A stretch of 64,000 nucleotides of DNA, from contig CAIIXF020000012.1 in assembly GCA_903813345.2 (NCBI GenBank), positions 14,430,932 to 14,494,931 on the forward strand, written 5' to 3'. This stretch comes from Owenia fusiformis. Taxonomy: Eukaryota; Annelida; Polychaeta; Sabellida; Oweniidae. The notes beneath the pieces were generated by a model, which saw only the letters and a program-made list of their open reading frames with translations, was not told the DNA's origin and did not search any database. Made by a program: the position numbers and the translations under genes. Shown piece after piece: positions 53,562 through 64,000 of the stretch. Numbering within the stretch: position 1 is the first letter of the stretch; every line of letters starts with the position of its first letter.

Positions 53562-56500
53562 ATGGAAGTGGAAGATAAGAATCATGAGCATTCAGGTTCA
53601 TCAATAATGGGATTAGAAGATGACAATCATGGGCATCCAGATTCATCTATTATGGATATTGGTGAGGGGAATCACAAAGCCAGTGTATCAATACCAGAAA
53701 ATTCCTGTGTTGACGAAACTGCTACTGTATCACAAAATAGTCCCACAGGTCTTTCTCACATTGAACTGGTTAATGCTGATTCAAATTGTGACAACCCAAG
53801 GGAATCGGAACTGAGAACTGATGAAGAATGTGATGTTTCTGCAAATGATACTGTTGGTGATAATGGTGCTATAACGGATAATGGTGCTACTGGGAATAAC
53901 AGTGTCACAGAGCAAAACAATACTGTTTTGAATAACAGTGCTATTCAGGATAACAGTGTCATCGATTATACTGTCATCATTGACAATACATATGATGATG
54001 ACAGTGAAATTGAAGATAGGAATGCCACTACAGGCACCTGTGAGGATTTGAATGATAACCCAAAAGATATCCACAATTCGTCTGACCAAAATGTTAACCA
54101 ACTACGAAGCATAATAGCTGACTCAGAAGGTATGACACATATTCTATATAATGAGTCGGGTTGTGCTACGATGGGTTCATGGATGTAATTTTTTTGGCCC
54201 AGTTTGCTTTATTTTTTCCAAGTGATGATTTCATATGACACTTCACTGCAATATACTGAACTACACTACAATATACTACACTTCACTGCAATATACTACT
54301 GTAAATTGCTTTAATTTGACAGCCATTTTAATTTGGCTGAGTGATAAAAAATGCAAAATAAAGTCTATGTCAATTTTTTGAAAAAATCATCAGGACAAAG
54401 TCTCATAATGGGCATTCAATAGAAATTGAAAGGCCATGGTCTCATCGAGAATTCTTTCAATATTTTGATTGTAACCCCATTTTTATCACATTTCAGCTCC
54501 TAGTACCTTTACATGTACATGAAATTTAAACCTACCTGTCACCCAAGAGTAACTGGGCCATATGACTTTCTAGCTTACAGTCCAATATCAGTATTTTACT
54601 GATGGGTCAAGCAGCTAAAATTTCAGTATTTTCCTAATCTGCCAAATTAATTAGTGCCAAATTAAAGCAATTTGCAGTTTATTATACGCAGTTTTCTCCC
54701 CAGGAGTTTTTCTCTAGTGGATGCAAAAATGTTGATTTCACAATTTAGACAAAATTTGGTCAAAATGTGCCTATTTTCATGCTTTGCACCATATCTTACC
54801 AGTTTTTTTAATTTGCAAATTTAGCTTCTGGTGATTTCACTGCACTATGTAATGTATGATTTCTTTATTTCCTTTCAAGGTGTCTCAGTGGCTGAAGATG
54901 ATACCCCCATGGCAATACAGATCCAGTGTGTAGAAGGAAATGTCCAATTTGAATCTAAAGATGCTCCAGAAAACACCACCAGCATCGATTACATTGCAAA
55001 CACTTCTAACAATCAACATGACAAGAAAGATATAAACAATTTAGAACTTGATTTATGCCACAAAAATGAACTCCAAAATAAAACCCCAGAAGATACAGTA
55101 AAACATAACCCAGGAGGTACCATGTCAGAGATGAAACACAAGGTCACAGAATCAACCAATGAACAGCTTGGATTTATTCATACCTCAACACTTGACCCAA
55201 ATTTAAAAAGAAATGCTGGAGTCATTGCTATGCATAAATTGAATCGCAGCAAGTCTAAACCATTCAAGTACTCCCAATTGCCAAGTATGAAATGTGTTCA
55301 CTGTGGATATCTCGGCAAGACACCTGCTGATGTCATGAACCACAGCAAGAAACGACACGCCAAGTTTAAATGTGGATCCTGCAAGAAGCCCTTTTGTAAG
55401 TAGAGTATTGCCCCCTGTTTAAATGATTCAAACGTGTAAATAGAAACAGTTAATCAAAAATAAAAATTCAATTTGGTACCAGCGTTGCCAAGATCATGGC
55501 CATTTTTACTGAAATAATTCTTATCCTAAAATAACTCTTAAATTTAATTACATGTAGAAGTGCCCTTGATCAAATTCAATTCTGCATGAATTCATCTCTC
55601 TGGTAATGCATTAATTAACTCAAGTTTATTTACTTCAGAGAGGAATACAATAATTTTAATAATAAGTAAATATAATACAATAAATAATATATTATAATAT
55701 AACATAACTGATGAGACGTCGTAAACAAATTATATTCGTCTCTGAAGTAAATGAACTTTAAAATATCTTTTTCCAGTATATGAAAATGCCAAACTGAATC
55801 ACGAGAAACTGTGCAAATCAGAAACATACGCTGACAACTACATCCCAGAAACAATTACAATCTCTTCTGATACAGTCAAGACATCAGCTACAGTCAAGAC
55901 ATCTAATACAGTGAAAACATCTGCTAAGGTCAAGACATCTGATACAGTCAAGACATCTGCTACAGTCAAAACATCTAATACAGTCAAGACATTTGCTACA
56001 GTCAAAACATCTGATACGGTCAATACATATGCTACAGTCAAGACATCTGCTACAGTCAAAACATCTGATACAGTCAAGACATCTTCTGCAGTCAAAACAT
56101 CTGATACAGTCAAGGCATCTTCTACAGTCAAAACACCTGATACAGTCAAGACATCTGCTGCAGTCAAGACATCTGATACAGTCAAAATATCTGCAATATT
56201 GGACTCATCCATAAAACGGGAACTTATAGAAGAGATTGACACATTAGAATCAAAAGATGTCACTGATCAAAATATTGTAAGCTTTTATTAGCTTTCTTAA
56301 ACTTGATGATTTCAGTTTTATTGCTAAAACAAAACAAAATGTAATTGTATTCCTGGTAAAGCTCTAGTTCTCACTCTAGTTTTTCAAAAATGTGGAGCTA
56401 ACCATAGAGTTTGACCCCACACTTTAGAAAAACTAGATGAGTGACTGTCAATTTGTTACAATGACTGAGAATTTTTCCGAAGTCCTGGGAATGTGATTAG

Positions 56501-59500
56501 CCCTTTTGCCAGGTGAGGAAACACTATAAAACATTCACAGACTACCCAATAATACTTCATCTAACTGTGTTACTCGACAAAATACTCTATGCATTCCACC
56601 CCCTGATTTAACTTTTTCACCGATGCAAGGGTAGCATGGTGCCAACATCTGATTAGGTTTAATGCATGTTGTGTTATTTACATGGTGGCTGTTTTGAATT
56701 TCAGGTGTAATATTTATCCCTGTGTGTCTTTGTTTACAGATTCTACCAGGTGTAACTAAACAAAACAAAAGGCAACTAGACAAACAAAGAGCTAATCCAA
56801 TCAATGAATCTGCTAATCCAAACAAAAAAGCAAGAAATCAAAACAGTATAAAACCCAAAGCAATTAGACATGCTTTACAACAACATTGTGTGGATGCAAC
56901 ATCTAGTCAAGAACACCTCTATTCATGTAAACAATGCAACAGGACATATCACACAGAAGGTAGGTGTTCTCTTAGTGTCCATTAGAATTTCTGACAACAT
57001 ATAGAAAATCAATGAAAACAACAGAGAAAACTATTGGACACAATTAGCATTGAAGCGGTTGCAAAACTGCTCAACACAACAAAATGGCATGCTCAGGGAG
57101 TGGAAATGTGGACTATTTCTTGTTGAGTACAACAGGAAAAATATCACAAAAATTTATCCAAAAATTAGGAGGGTGTAGCTTTATTTTGTCATTCTTGAAT
57201 GTTTTTTCAATTTCAATTCAATTCCAGTTTGGCATATACATTGGGCTATGCTATGTGTTTCCACCCCTTGATGTTTTCTCTTGCTTCTAAGACCTCTGAA
57301 TATATATATATATTCCCATGTTTAACTCTATTCTTCCTCAGTTTCTGTATAGATTATCTGTCTTGTGTTTCTGTAATATTATATTGGGCGGAAGAGAGTC
57401 AATTCAACATTCTGATTTGGTATATTTAGACATGAAGTCTGTTTTTACATTTTTAAACTGAACTACAATGAAACAAGTTGAGTACTTGATGGATATAACG
57501 CCAATATATCATTGAGCGAATGTAATCCAAAATGAAATCCTCTCAGAGCCCAAACACCAACTGACTTAATGTTAAATGAACTTCTATAAGTGGAACACCT
57601 CCAAAGTGGAACACTTTTTAGAGTTACCAAAGGTTTTCCACTTAGACAGGTTTGACTGTATTATCAAATGTTATGTTTCACGTTCTGTAACTTGATATAT
57701 GCATGCCTCCTACATGATGTCATATTTAAATAGGCCTTGAATTTAGATAGACTAAGGATTGAAATAGGCCTTTGGGGAGAGATATTAAGAGAGAGGATTA
57801 ATATTCACCATATTTGCTCATCACAGGGAAATATAACAGAATATTTGAAGTATTGTTATAGTCTCCAACCATTTTGTGGACCGGGTTCTGAGTTTGGTGT
57901 TTGGCTTTCGGCAGTCAGTTACAATTGGCAGGTGGTAACAATTTACATGTTAATGCCTTGTTTAATGTTAATGTCATGTGATGCATGCTCAAATAATATG
58001 AGATATAGGGTGTCCGGAAAGTAAAGATACAAACACTCTAATTTTAAGAGATTTAGGTTTCTTGTAATGAAATTGCTACAGATTGTAGAGGAACCATATT
58101 ACAATACATCTGCCAACTTTTATAACATACAGTCTAAACGTGTTAAAGTTACAGTTGTCATGGTTACGGTGGTGAGGGGTATGTGGAGCAGTTCCAGGAT
58201 ATCACTAAATTGCGATAAATTGCTAAAATATAACCATTTGAAACAGTGCTTATTTTGGTATTTCCTATCAATGTTTTGTTTTGTTCAATATTGTATTCTT
58301 GCTGCCATAGTATTCTCTTTAGTTTAATGATATCATTGATATATATCAGAACTATGTAATGTCACCAGTATAATCAAAGAAAAAGTATATGTGCTTAGGA
58401 AAAGGGTCCCAGGATTAATAGAAGAGTCAACAGTCCACCTCCACAGTAAATGCACCAATTCACAAAGCAAAGAAAACAAATCTCACAATTGAATGTCTTA
58501 ACATTGAACCTTTTTGTACAATGGTCAATATTTGGTCTGATAATGTCCCGTTGGACTTCTACATTAATGAATATCTTAAAGCAATATTTCTTAGAAGTTC
58601 AACATGAAAATGAGATTCGGCTGGAAACCAATGTTAGCAGGAATCTTAGAGATGGGCAGCGGCGGTTTTGTCAGATCTTGGAATCACCAGTCAAAATGCA
58701 CCAAGAATGTTAAGATAATGGTGGGAAATACATAATACCAGATACCAGAAGTAATGCCAAATGACTAAATAATGTTACAGTACTAATCCTTTTGCTGCTG
58801 CGGTACATAATTTGATATATAATAGCAACAGATGACAAAGTGTCAAGATGATATGAACTGGAGAAAAGATTTATAAAACATAATTGTGACGCTGCTCCAC
58901 ATACCCGCGACTCCTGTCACCATAACAACCATAACTTTTTTATTTTGAAACTATTTGTCATGATATTTGCAGGATAAATTGTTACAATGTCATTCTACAA
59001 TCTGTAGCAATTTCATCTCACAACAGGTAAATCTATTGAAATTAGAGCATTTGTATCTTTACTTTCCGGACACCCTGTAAGTGACCATGAGATATTAATA
59101 ATCAATGGCATTTCTTCTTTTTTCAGATACTCTCTACAACCATGAGTTTCAACACAAGCTGAATAAGCTCAAATGTGAACATTGCGGAAATGACTTCCTA
59201 TCTAAAGGTATATTAGATCGCCATCTAGAAACAAGCTATTCAGGGTTCGGAAACCTCTATCTTTGTGGTATTCGTAAGCAGAACTTGGAGAAAAAGACAC
59301 CAATCGTGTGTCCTGTTAGAAACTGTGGACTTCGGTGTGTACGAATCACTGTATTGAAGTCACATATCACCAGAAAACACTGTAAGCAAAGCTATGTGTG
59401 TGATTTGTGTGAACAAAGGTTTGTTTTTGAGAGTACAATGTTAGTACATAGAGAATCTCATGGAGTTTCAAAGCCGTTCAATTGCCAAAAATGTAATGCT

Positions 59501-62500
59501 TCCTTCCCAGTTTATCAACAGTACAAACTCCATATAAGGACGCACGTAGGTGAGAAAATACATACATGTGAATTATGTGGGCAACTTTTTCCAAGTGGCA
59601 AAACTTTGCTAAAACATAAAATCAATGAGCATACAAATGTTAGAAATTTTCTCAGATCCCCAAATCGTGATGTTTTTTCGAAAAAGGGTAGTCATGCTAT
59701 TAATTCTGACCTGATACAAAGTCAAGAGATATACCAATGTAACTTCTGTAAGAAAAGGTTTAAATCGGAGTATTTTCTAGGCTGTCACTTTAAAGATCAG
59801 CACAATAAGGGTAAGGTATTACATGCAAGGTACCAATGTGACACTTGTGGTGTAAGACTTAAGACCCATACTGGCTACATTTTGCATAGGAAAAATCACT
59901 ACAAATGCACGCTGTGTGGAAGTTCATTTGAATCAAACATTGGTCTTAATGTCCATATATATTACAGTCATAAAAAAGGACAATTGAAAATGAAAAAACA
60001 TTGTAATCAAGCAAATCAGAAAAAGTTCAGTTGTCCATTCGAATGTGCCAAAATTTATAAAACACAAATTGACCTTGACCTACATTTGGTGGAACACACT
60101 GGTCATAGGTCATTCACATGTGAGACATGTGCACAAACCTTTGATTCATATGCATCATTGATAGAGCATGACCACAATGTTGATGATTGTCTGTTAAATG
60201 CAGGAAAACACGATCAGAATGACTCAGAAGATGAAATCGATACTGAAGAACATGAACACATAGATTCAGAGGGTGTGGTAGATGCACGAAAAGATGATCA
60301 CAGAGACTTAGACAGTGTGGTAAATGCTGAAAAACATGATCAAAAAGACTCAAGGTCTGTTTTAAAAGCTGAAGAATGTGATCACATGAATGCTAAAGAA
60401 CTTGAACAAATAGACTCAGAGTGTGTGGTAAATGTGGAAAAACATGATAAAAAGGATGAAGATAGTGTCGTAGATGCAGAAAAACATGAAGATAATCTCA
60501 GACAGAATAATGTTGAAGAACAGCATGGAACATCATCCAACTATGATTTGAATAGTCAGGATAATTTGCATCAAGAACAACAAGCAGTGAGTGAAAATGC
60601 TGAAGCAGATGTTGAATGCCCAGCTGTACATGGTGAAGAAACTGAACAAGTTGATCATAAGGAAGAAGCTCCAGGTTCTGCCCCAAGAAACAATATTATG
60701 GAAGAAGCTGTTAGAATTGAGAAGTATAGACCAAGGCCTACACCCACACCAGATGCTTTGAAATACGGAAGAAAACCTGGAATTGGTAACTCAGATATTG
60801 TTCCCCATACATCAGTCAAACTACCTGAGTTACTTGTTTCAAAACACTTAGATCTAAAGCATCTTAAGCCTATCCCATTGCCACCGGGAGAGACAAAAAA
60901 GCCAGGAGAGACCTTCATACAAAAGGAAAACAAGACACCTGGGTTGGACATTGTACTAAGAAAGCCTATGGTTAAGTTAACTAGGATAAATCAATCTATC
61001 ATTGCACAATACAGTCCTAAAAAGCCAATCCAAGAAGTGTCAGATGAAGTTACTGTCATTGATGACATTAAAGTTGAAATTGATGATGAAGACCTTTCAA
61101 GTGCCAATACAGATGATGATGATGAGGACTATGAACCACCCATCAAGAAAAAAGTTATTAAATCCACAAGAGAAATGTCAAGGAGCGATAAGCCTTTACC
61201 AGATTGCTTGGTAACCTCAACCAACAAAAATGTTTTCACAATAAGAATACCAACAATATCCAAGAAAACAATTAAGCCATCATTGATACATATCAAAGGA
61301 AAGAATAAAATTATAACTTATCCAATCAGTCGCACTAATGCAGCTGAGCAAAACATACACATACCAAAGAGTCAAATATCAATGAACGAACCCCAAACCA
61401 TTTCAAAACATCAGAAATCAACCAATAAGCCGGTGGCAAAGAAATCAACAGCTAAGAACATTGTTATCACACAACTTGCCAAAAAAGCTAAGAAATCTAA
61501 AGAAAAGGCCAAAAGGCGTGAATCACCTGACTTAGATATCACCACTATCTCTGAGAAACACTCGCAATCATCAAAAGAGAAAATGAAAATATCTTTAGCA
61601 TTTCTCAAATCTCCAAAGAAATCTCCCAAAAAACTGAATGAGAATGTTACTTTCAAACATGTAGCTCGAAAATCAACTAGTAGAAATAATTGCTTTCCTG
61701 GAACTGGTAAGAACAGTCCCATTGCAAGTAAAAATTGTCCCTTTGAGGCAAGCCAGCAGTGTATTTGTCCCGGATGTAAGAAAAACTTCAGAGCAGCACG
61801 ATATGCAGCTCATAAAGATGTATGTCCTGACTTTTTGAAACAACAAATTGAAAAGTTGAAAGGTTCTCTTGAGAAGGCTAACAAAGGACAGTTTGTGTGC
61901 CCAACTTGTCTAAAGGTGTTTCCTACACCTGCTACATTAGAAACACATAAGGATGTTTGCCCAGAATTTTTGAAGCAGCAGATAGAAAAACTAAAAGGTT
62001 CTCTAAATAAAGCTAACCAAGGGCAATATGTATGTCCAGTATGTCATAAGACATTTGATACACCTGTCAAACTAGATAAGCACCAGAAAAATTGTTCTGA
62101 AATATCAGCATCTGAGACGGAAGAGAATTTGCCCTGTCATTTATGTGACAAAGTTTTCACAACAAAGGGTCGATATGACAAACATATTACATTATGTACC
62201 CAAGAGAAATTGTCCTGCCCCGTATGTGACCAAACATTCACTTCAAAGGTTCAGTGTGACAAACATGTTGCATTGTGTATGAAAGATGAGCTGTCCTGCC
62301 CAACATGCGACAAAATGTTCACTACAAAATCCCAGTATGAAAAACACACCAGATCATGTATGAACAACCATTTGTCTGGCTCCTTATGTGATCAGACTTT
62401 CAACACACAGGACCATAATGACCAACATTTTGCATCATGTACAGAAGATGAAAATATTGTGACATCAGCTACTGATAATCCTTTGACATGTAAAACTTGT

Positions 62501-64000
62501 AACAAGGTTTTCATGTATGAAAAATGGTATAATCGACACAAAGTTGCATGTTGCACTGATAATGGAACAGACACAGAATCATCAGAAACCTATAGACCAT
62601 TAAAGTGTAAGATATGTGGGAAAGTTTTTTCAACAGAGGGTTGGTATGAGAGACATGTTATTTCATGTACTAAAGAAAACAAAGGTAGAGAAGAGCCAGA
62701 AAGTAATAAACCTTGTACGACAGCATCTATGGAAACAGCAATGCCTGAAATTCAAGAAGAAAAACTAGTCTGCTCAACATGTGATATGGCTTTCACTGCA
62801 CAAGGACAGTATGACAAGCATGTTACATTGTGTATGAAAGACCAGTTGTCATGCCCCACGTGTGATAAAACGTTTACTACACATGGGCAATATGATAAAC
62901 ATGTTGAATCCTGTATGGAAGAGCAATTGGCCTGCTTAACATGTGAGAAAGTATTTACTTCCTGGGATCAGTATGAAAAACATAGCATAACTTGTACAAA
63001 TGATGACGATACTGAAATACCAGAGCAACGGACACAATGGACATGTAAAACTTGTGACAAGGTTTTTATGTTTGAAAAATGGTATAACAGGCATGTTGCA
63101 TATTGCCCAAATGCAGATATTAACACTGAAAGATCAGATATATATAGACATATGAAGTGTAAAAATTGTGATAAAGTGTTTTCCACAGAAGGTTGGTATG
63201 AAAGACATATATTATCATGTGTCTCCAAGGAAAAAGCCAGTTCTGATTCGTCTAAAAGCAATGATAGTGATACAACAGAAAAAATGATTTGCAAAGCTTG
63301 TGAGAAAGTTTTTACTGCAAAATGGAGGTATGACAGACACATTTTTTATTGTCCTAAGAAAAAGGTCCAGAGTGAATCATCAGAAACAAATAAGCCTACC
63401 GACCAAATGATTTGTAAAAATTGTGATAAAGTTTTTGCTGTAAAATGGTGGTATGAAAAACACATTTTAACATGTGTAGCCATTGGAAAGCAATTTTTAA
63501 CATGTCCAGTATGCCAAAAACAATTTCCTGGAAATTGTCTGAGTAATTTTGAAAGCCATCGTAAACTTTGTTCAGAAACTAAAACTTCTTCAAATAGGAA
63601 ACCAAGTGAATATGTGTGCAGTACTTGTGGTCGTGTATGCTATAGCATAGTTTGGTTCAACAAACATCGACAAACATGTGGCAATATAAAAGCTAGAGAG
63701 GAGATAAGTCATGATTATGAAATACAACAAACTAAAACTAGTACTGAAGCTGAAAAATATAAATCTTCCAGTCCTAATTGGGCTTTTTCAACTCAAAAGA
63801 AGTTGATTTGTCCTACATGTAAAGCCACCTTCACAAGTTATGGCAAGTTCTCCATGCATAGAAAACACTGCACCAATCCAATTAAAACATGCCCAATGTG
63901 CAATAAGGTATTCTCAGATCCTGATTGGTGGATTAAACATAGGGATGTGTGTGAAGGAATGATTATGAGTACCAGCAAGAATGGGCCTGCAAAAGCAAAG
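53562..64000 (+). CDS. Giant multi-zinc-finger protein (3' incomplete)
   Basis: Exons 53562-54129, 54880-55395, 55777-56276, 56740-56959 and 59127 to beyond 64000 join with consistent phases at GT/AG sites. They give at least 2,226 codons, open at the window edge. Order: an acidic Asn/Asp-rich N-terminus (1-190, with a run of xNSVI/DNGA-type repeats); a first pair of fingers split by intron 2 (KCVHCGY...H...H, FKCGSCKKPF | ...NHEKLC); an 18-unit Thr-Val-Lys-Thr-Ser repeat (exon 3); a C2H2 finger split by intron 4; about nine C2H2 fingers (residues ~618-950); acidic repeats; a Lys/Pro-rich basic linker; then 20 C2HC fingers from about residue 1480. Tandem C2H2 fingers suggest a nuclear DNA- or RNA-binding regulator, but I cannot name an orthologue. 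The start ATG (ttaagATGG) has a good context. Confidence 0.85.
54237..54301 (+). repeat. Short tandem repeat in intron 1
   Basis: 'cacttcactgcaatatact' or the shorter 'acactacaatatact' repeats about four times with variable spacing. Non-coding, in intron 1 of the zinc-finger gene. Confidence 0.6.
55628..55752. mobile_element. Small MITE in intron 2 (125 bp)
   Basis: 'atttacttcagagaggaata' at the left and 'tattcgtctctgaagtaaat' at the right are inverted with one or two mismatches, enclosing AT-rich sequence. It sits 24 bp before the exon 3 acceptor. Confidence 0.7.
55869..56192 (+). repeat. 18-bp coding repeat, 18 units, hexapeptide (D/A)TVKTS
   Basis: Within exon 3 the unit GATACAGTCAAGACATCT repeats 18 times with few changes. 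It encodes alternating DTVKTS, ATVKTS and NTVKTS, often in pairs (36-bp higher order). The reverse strand is also open through the array (55838-56263), a by-product of the 18-bp period. The product is a flexible, basic, Ser/Thr-rich linker between zinc-finger blocks. Copy number is likely variable between individuals. Confidence 0.93.
56375..56446. repeat. Hairpin in intron 3
   Basis: 'cactctagtttttcaaaaat' with 'gtgg' pairs with 'ccacactttagaaaaactag' and 'atgagtg', loop about 22 nt. Likely a small MITE remnant. Confidence 0.6.
57580..57662. mobile_element. pogo/Tigger-like MITE relic in intron 4
   Basis: 'taagtggaacacctccaaag' and 'tggaacactt' are followed by 'cacttagacaggtttgactg' and TA. 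The terminus TACAGTCAAACCTGTCTAAG (reverse) is shared with relics at 52213 and near 49945. Confidence 0.5.
58006..59077. mobile_element. Tc1/mariner-type non-autonomous element (1072 bp)
   Basis: Both ends carry (T/C)AGGGTGTCCGGAAAGTAAA in inverted orientation and are flanked by TA dinucleotides (58004-58005 and 59078-59079). The inverted similarity extends inward about 200 bp ('gtatgtggagcag', 'ttgctacagattgtag'). Interior frames are short and show no DDE transposase. It lies in intron 4 of the zinc-finger gene, 49 bp before the exon 5 acceptor. Confidence 0.85.
59127..64000 (+). CDS. Exon 5 of the zinc-finger gene (at least 4.87 kb, open)
   Basis: Begins after 'tttcttcttttttcag' and stays open in one frame to the last base. 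The exon's first codon is completed by the G of exon 4, joining finger 'CKQCNRTYHTEG' to 'DTLYNHEFQH'. The first kilobase encodes C2H2 fingers with an HVGEK-type linker. The middle (60.18-61.74 kb) is acidic then basic linker. The remainder is the C2HC array. No donor site or stop is required inside the window, so the gene continues to the right. Confidence 0.85.
60187..60495 (+). repeat. Acidic coding repeats (VV-x-AEKHD-type)
   Basis: Translated units such as 'NAGKHDQNDSE', 'DARKDDHRDLD', 'NAEKHDQKDS', 'NVEKHDKKDED' and 'DAEKHEDN' recur every ~20-24 residues, several preceded by Val-Val. This linker is negatively charged and His-rich. It separates the C2H2 block from the basic linker. Confidence 0.75.
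61750..63960 (+). repeat. Array of 20 C2HC zinc fingers
   Basis: Twenty units of Cys-X2-Cys-X12-His-X3-Cys, with minor spacing exceptions (first and seventeenth), are spaced by 5-40 residues. Typical units are 'CPTCDKMFTTKSQYEKH' + x3C and 'CKTCNKVFMYEKWYNRH' + x3C. The pattern is that of zf-C2HC_2 type fingers. Unit 7 ('GSLCDQTFNTQDHNDQH') has lost the first Cys. Units 8-9 and 13-14 are near copies in the same order, and units 10-12 resemble 4-6, so blocks of fingers were duplicated together. Confidence 0.85.

Noticed and set aside
55838-56263. 141-codon minus-strand ORF of VLTVSD-type repeats
   Set aside because: It is the mirror of the 18-bp coding repeat in exon 3. The plus strand has splice sites and flanking zinc fingers and the minus strand has none.
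60114-60353. Minus-strand His/Leu-rich ORF, with similar ORFs at 60498-60951, 61411-61722 and 62392-63342
   Set aside because: Shadows of the open exon 5 frame. The plus strand has repeated Cys/His finger spacing.

Overview
This is eukaryotic, intron-bearing, AT-rich nuclear DNA from an invertebrate. A marine lophotrochozoan, probably a mollusc, is my best guess from the mix of mobile elements and general feel. That guess is inference only. There are no bacterial operons, rRNA genes or CRISPR arrays. The window is mobile-element debris from 1 to about 47.9 kb, followed by two real host genes arranged head to head.

Region by region: 1-4477 holds AT-rich DNA, a Tc1/mariner end and a 5'-truncated LINE (about 2384-4280) that interrupts a dispersed repeat. 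The nest from 4484 to 28750 is one giant transposon bounded by a 6-bp target duplication (CACTTT). It has inverted-repeat arms of about 5.2 kb. Both arms carry broken copies of an adenain-like (C5) cysteine protease of the Polinton/Maverick type and a decayed LINE reverse transcriptase. The left arm has a private 596-bp insertion. The right arm is split by an almost intact LTR retrotransposon (19028-27163) with nearly identical 1978-bp LTRs. That retrotransposon encodes Gag and protease but no reverse transcriptase or integrase. Subtracting the insertions makes the two arms equal to the base, so insertion order can be read directly.

From 28.8 to 47.9 kb there are families of short palindromic hairpins, a satellite array of about 162 bp (37.75-39.1 kb) with scattered relatives on both strands, several foldback/MITE elements, and 3' fragments of at least three LINE types. 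One of these LINEs is of the restriction-like-endonuclease type.

From 47975 to 52169 on the minus strand is a complete seven-exon gene for NIF3-like protein 1. Divergently, from 53562 to the window end on the plus strand, lies most of a giant zinc-finger gene. It has four small exons and one open exon of at least 4.87 kb, totalling more than 2,220 codons. It carries an 18-copy hexapeptide repeat, about nine classical C2H2 fingers, acidic repeats and a 20-unit C2HC finger array. The two genes may share a promoter between 52.19 and 53.56 kb. Introns of both genes contain MITEs and SINE fragments.
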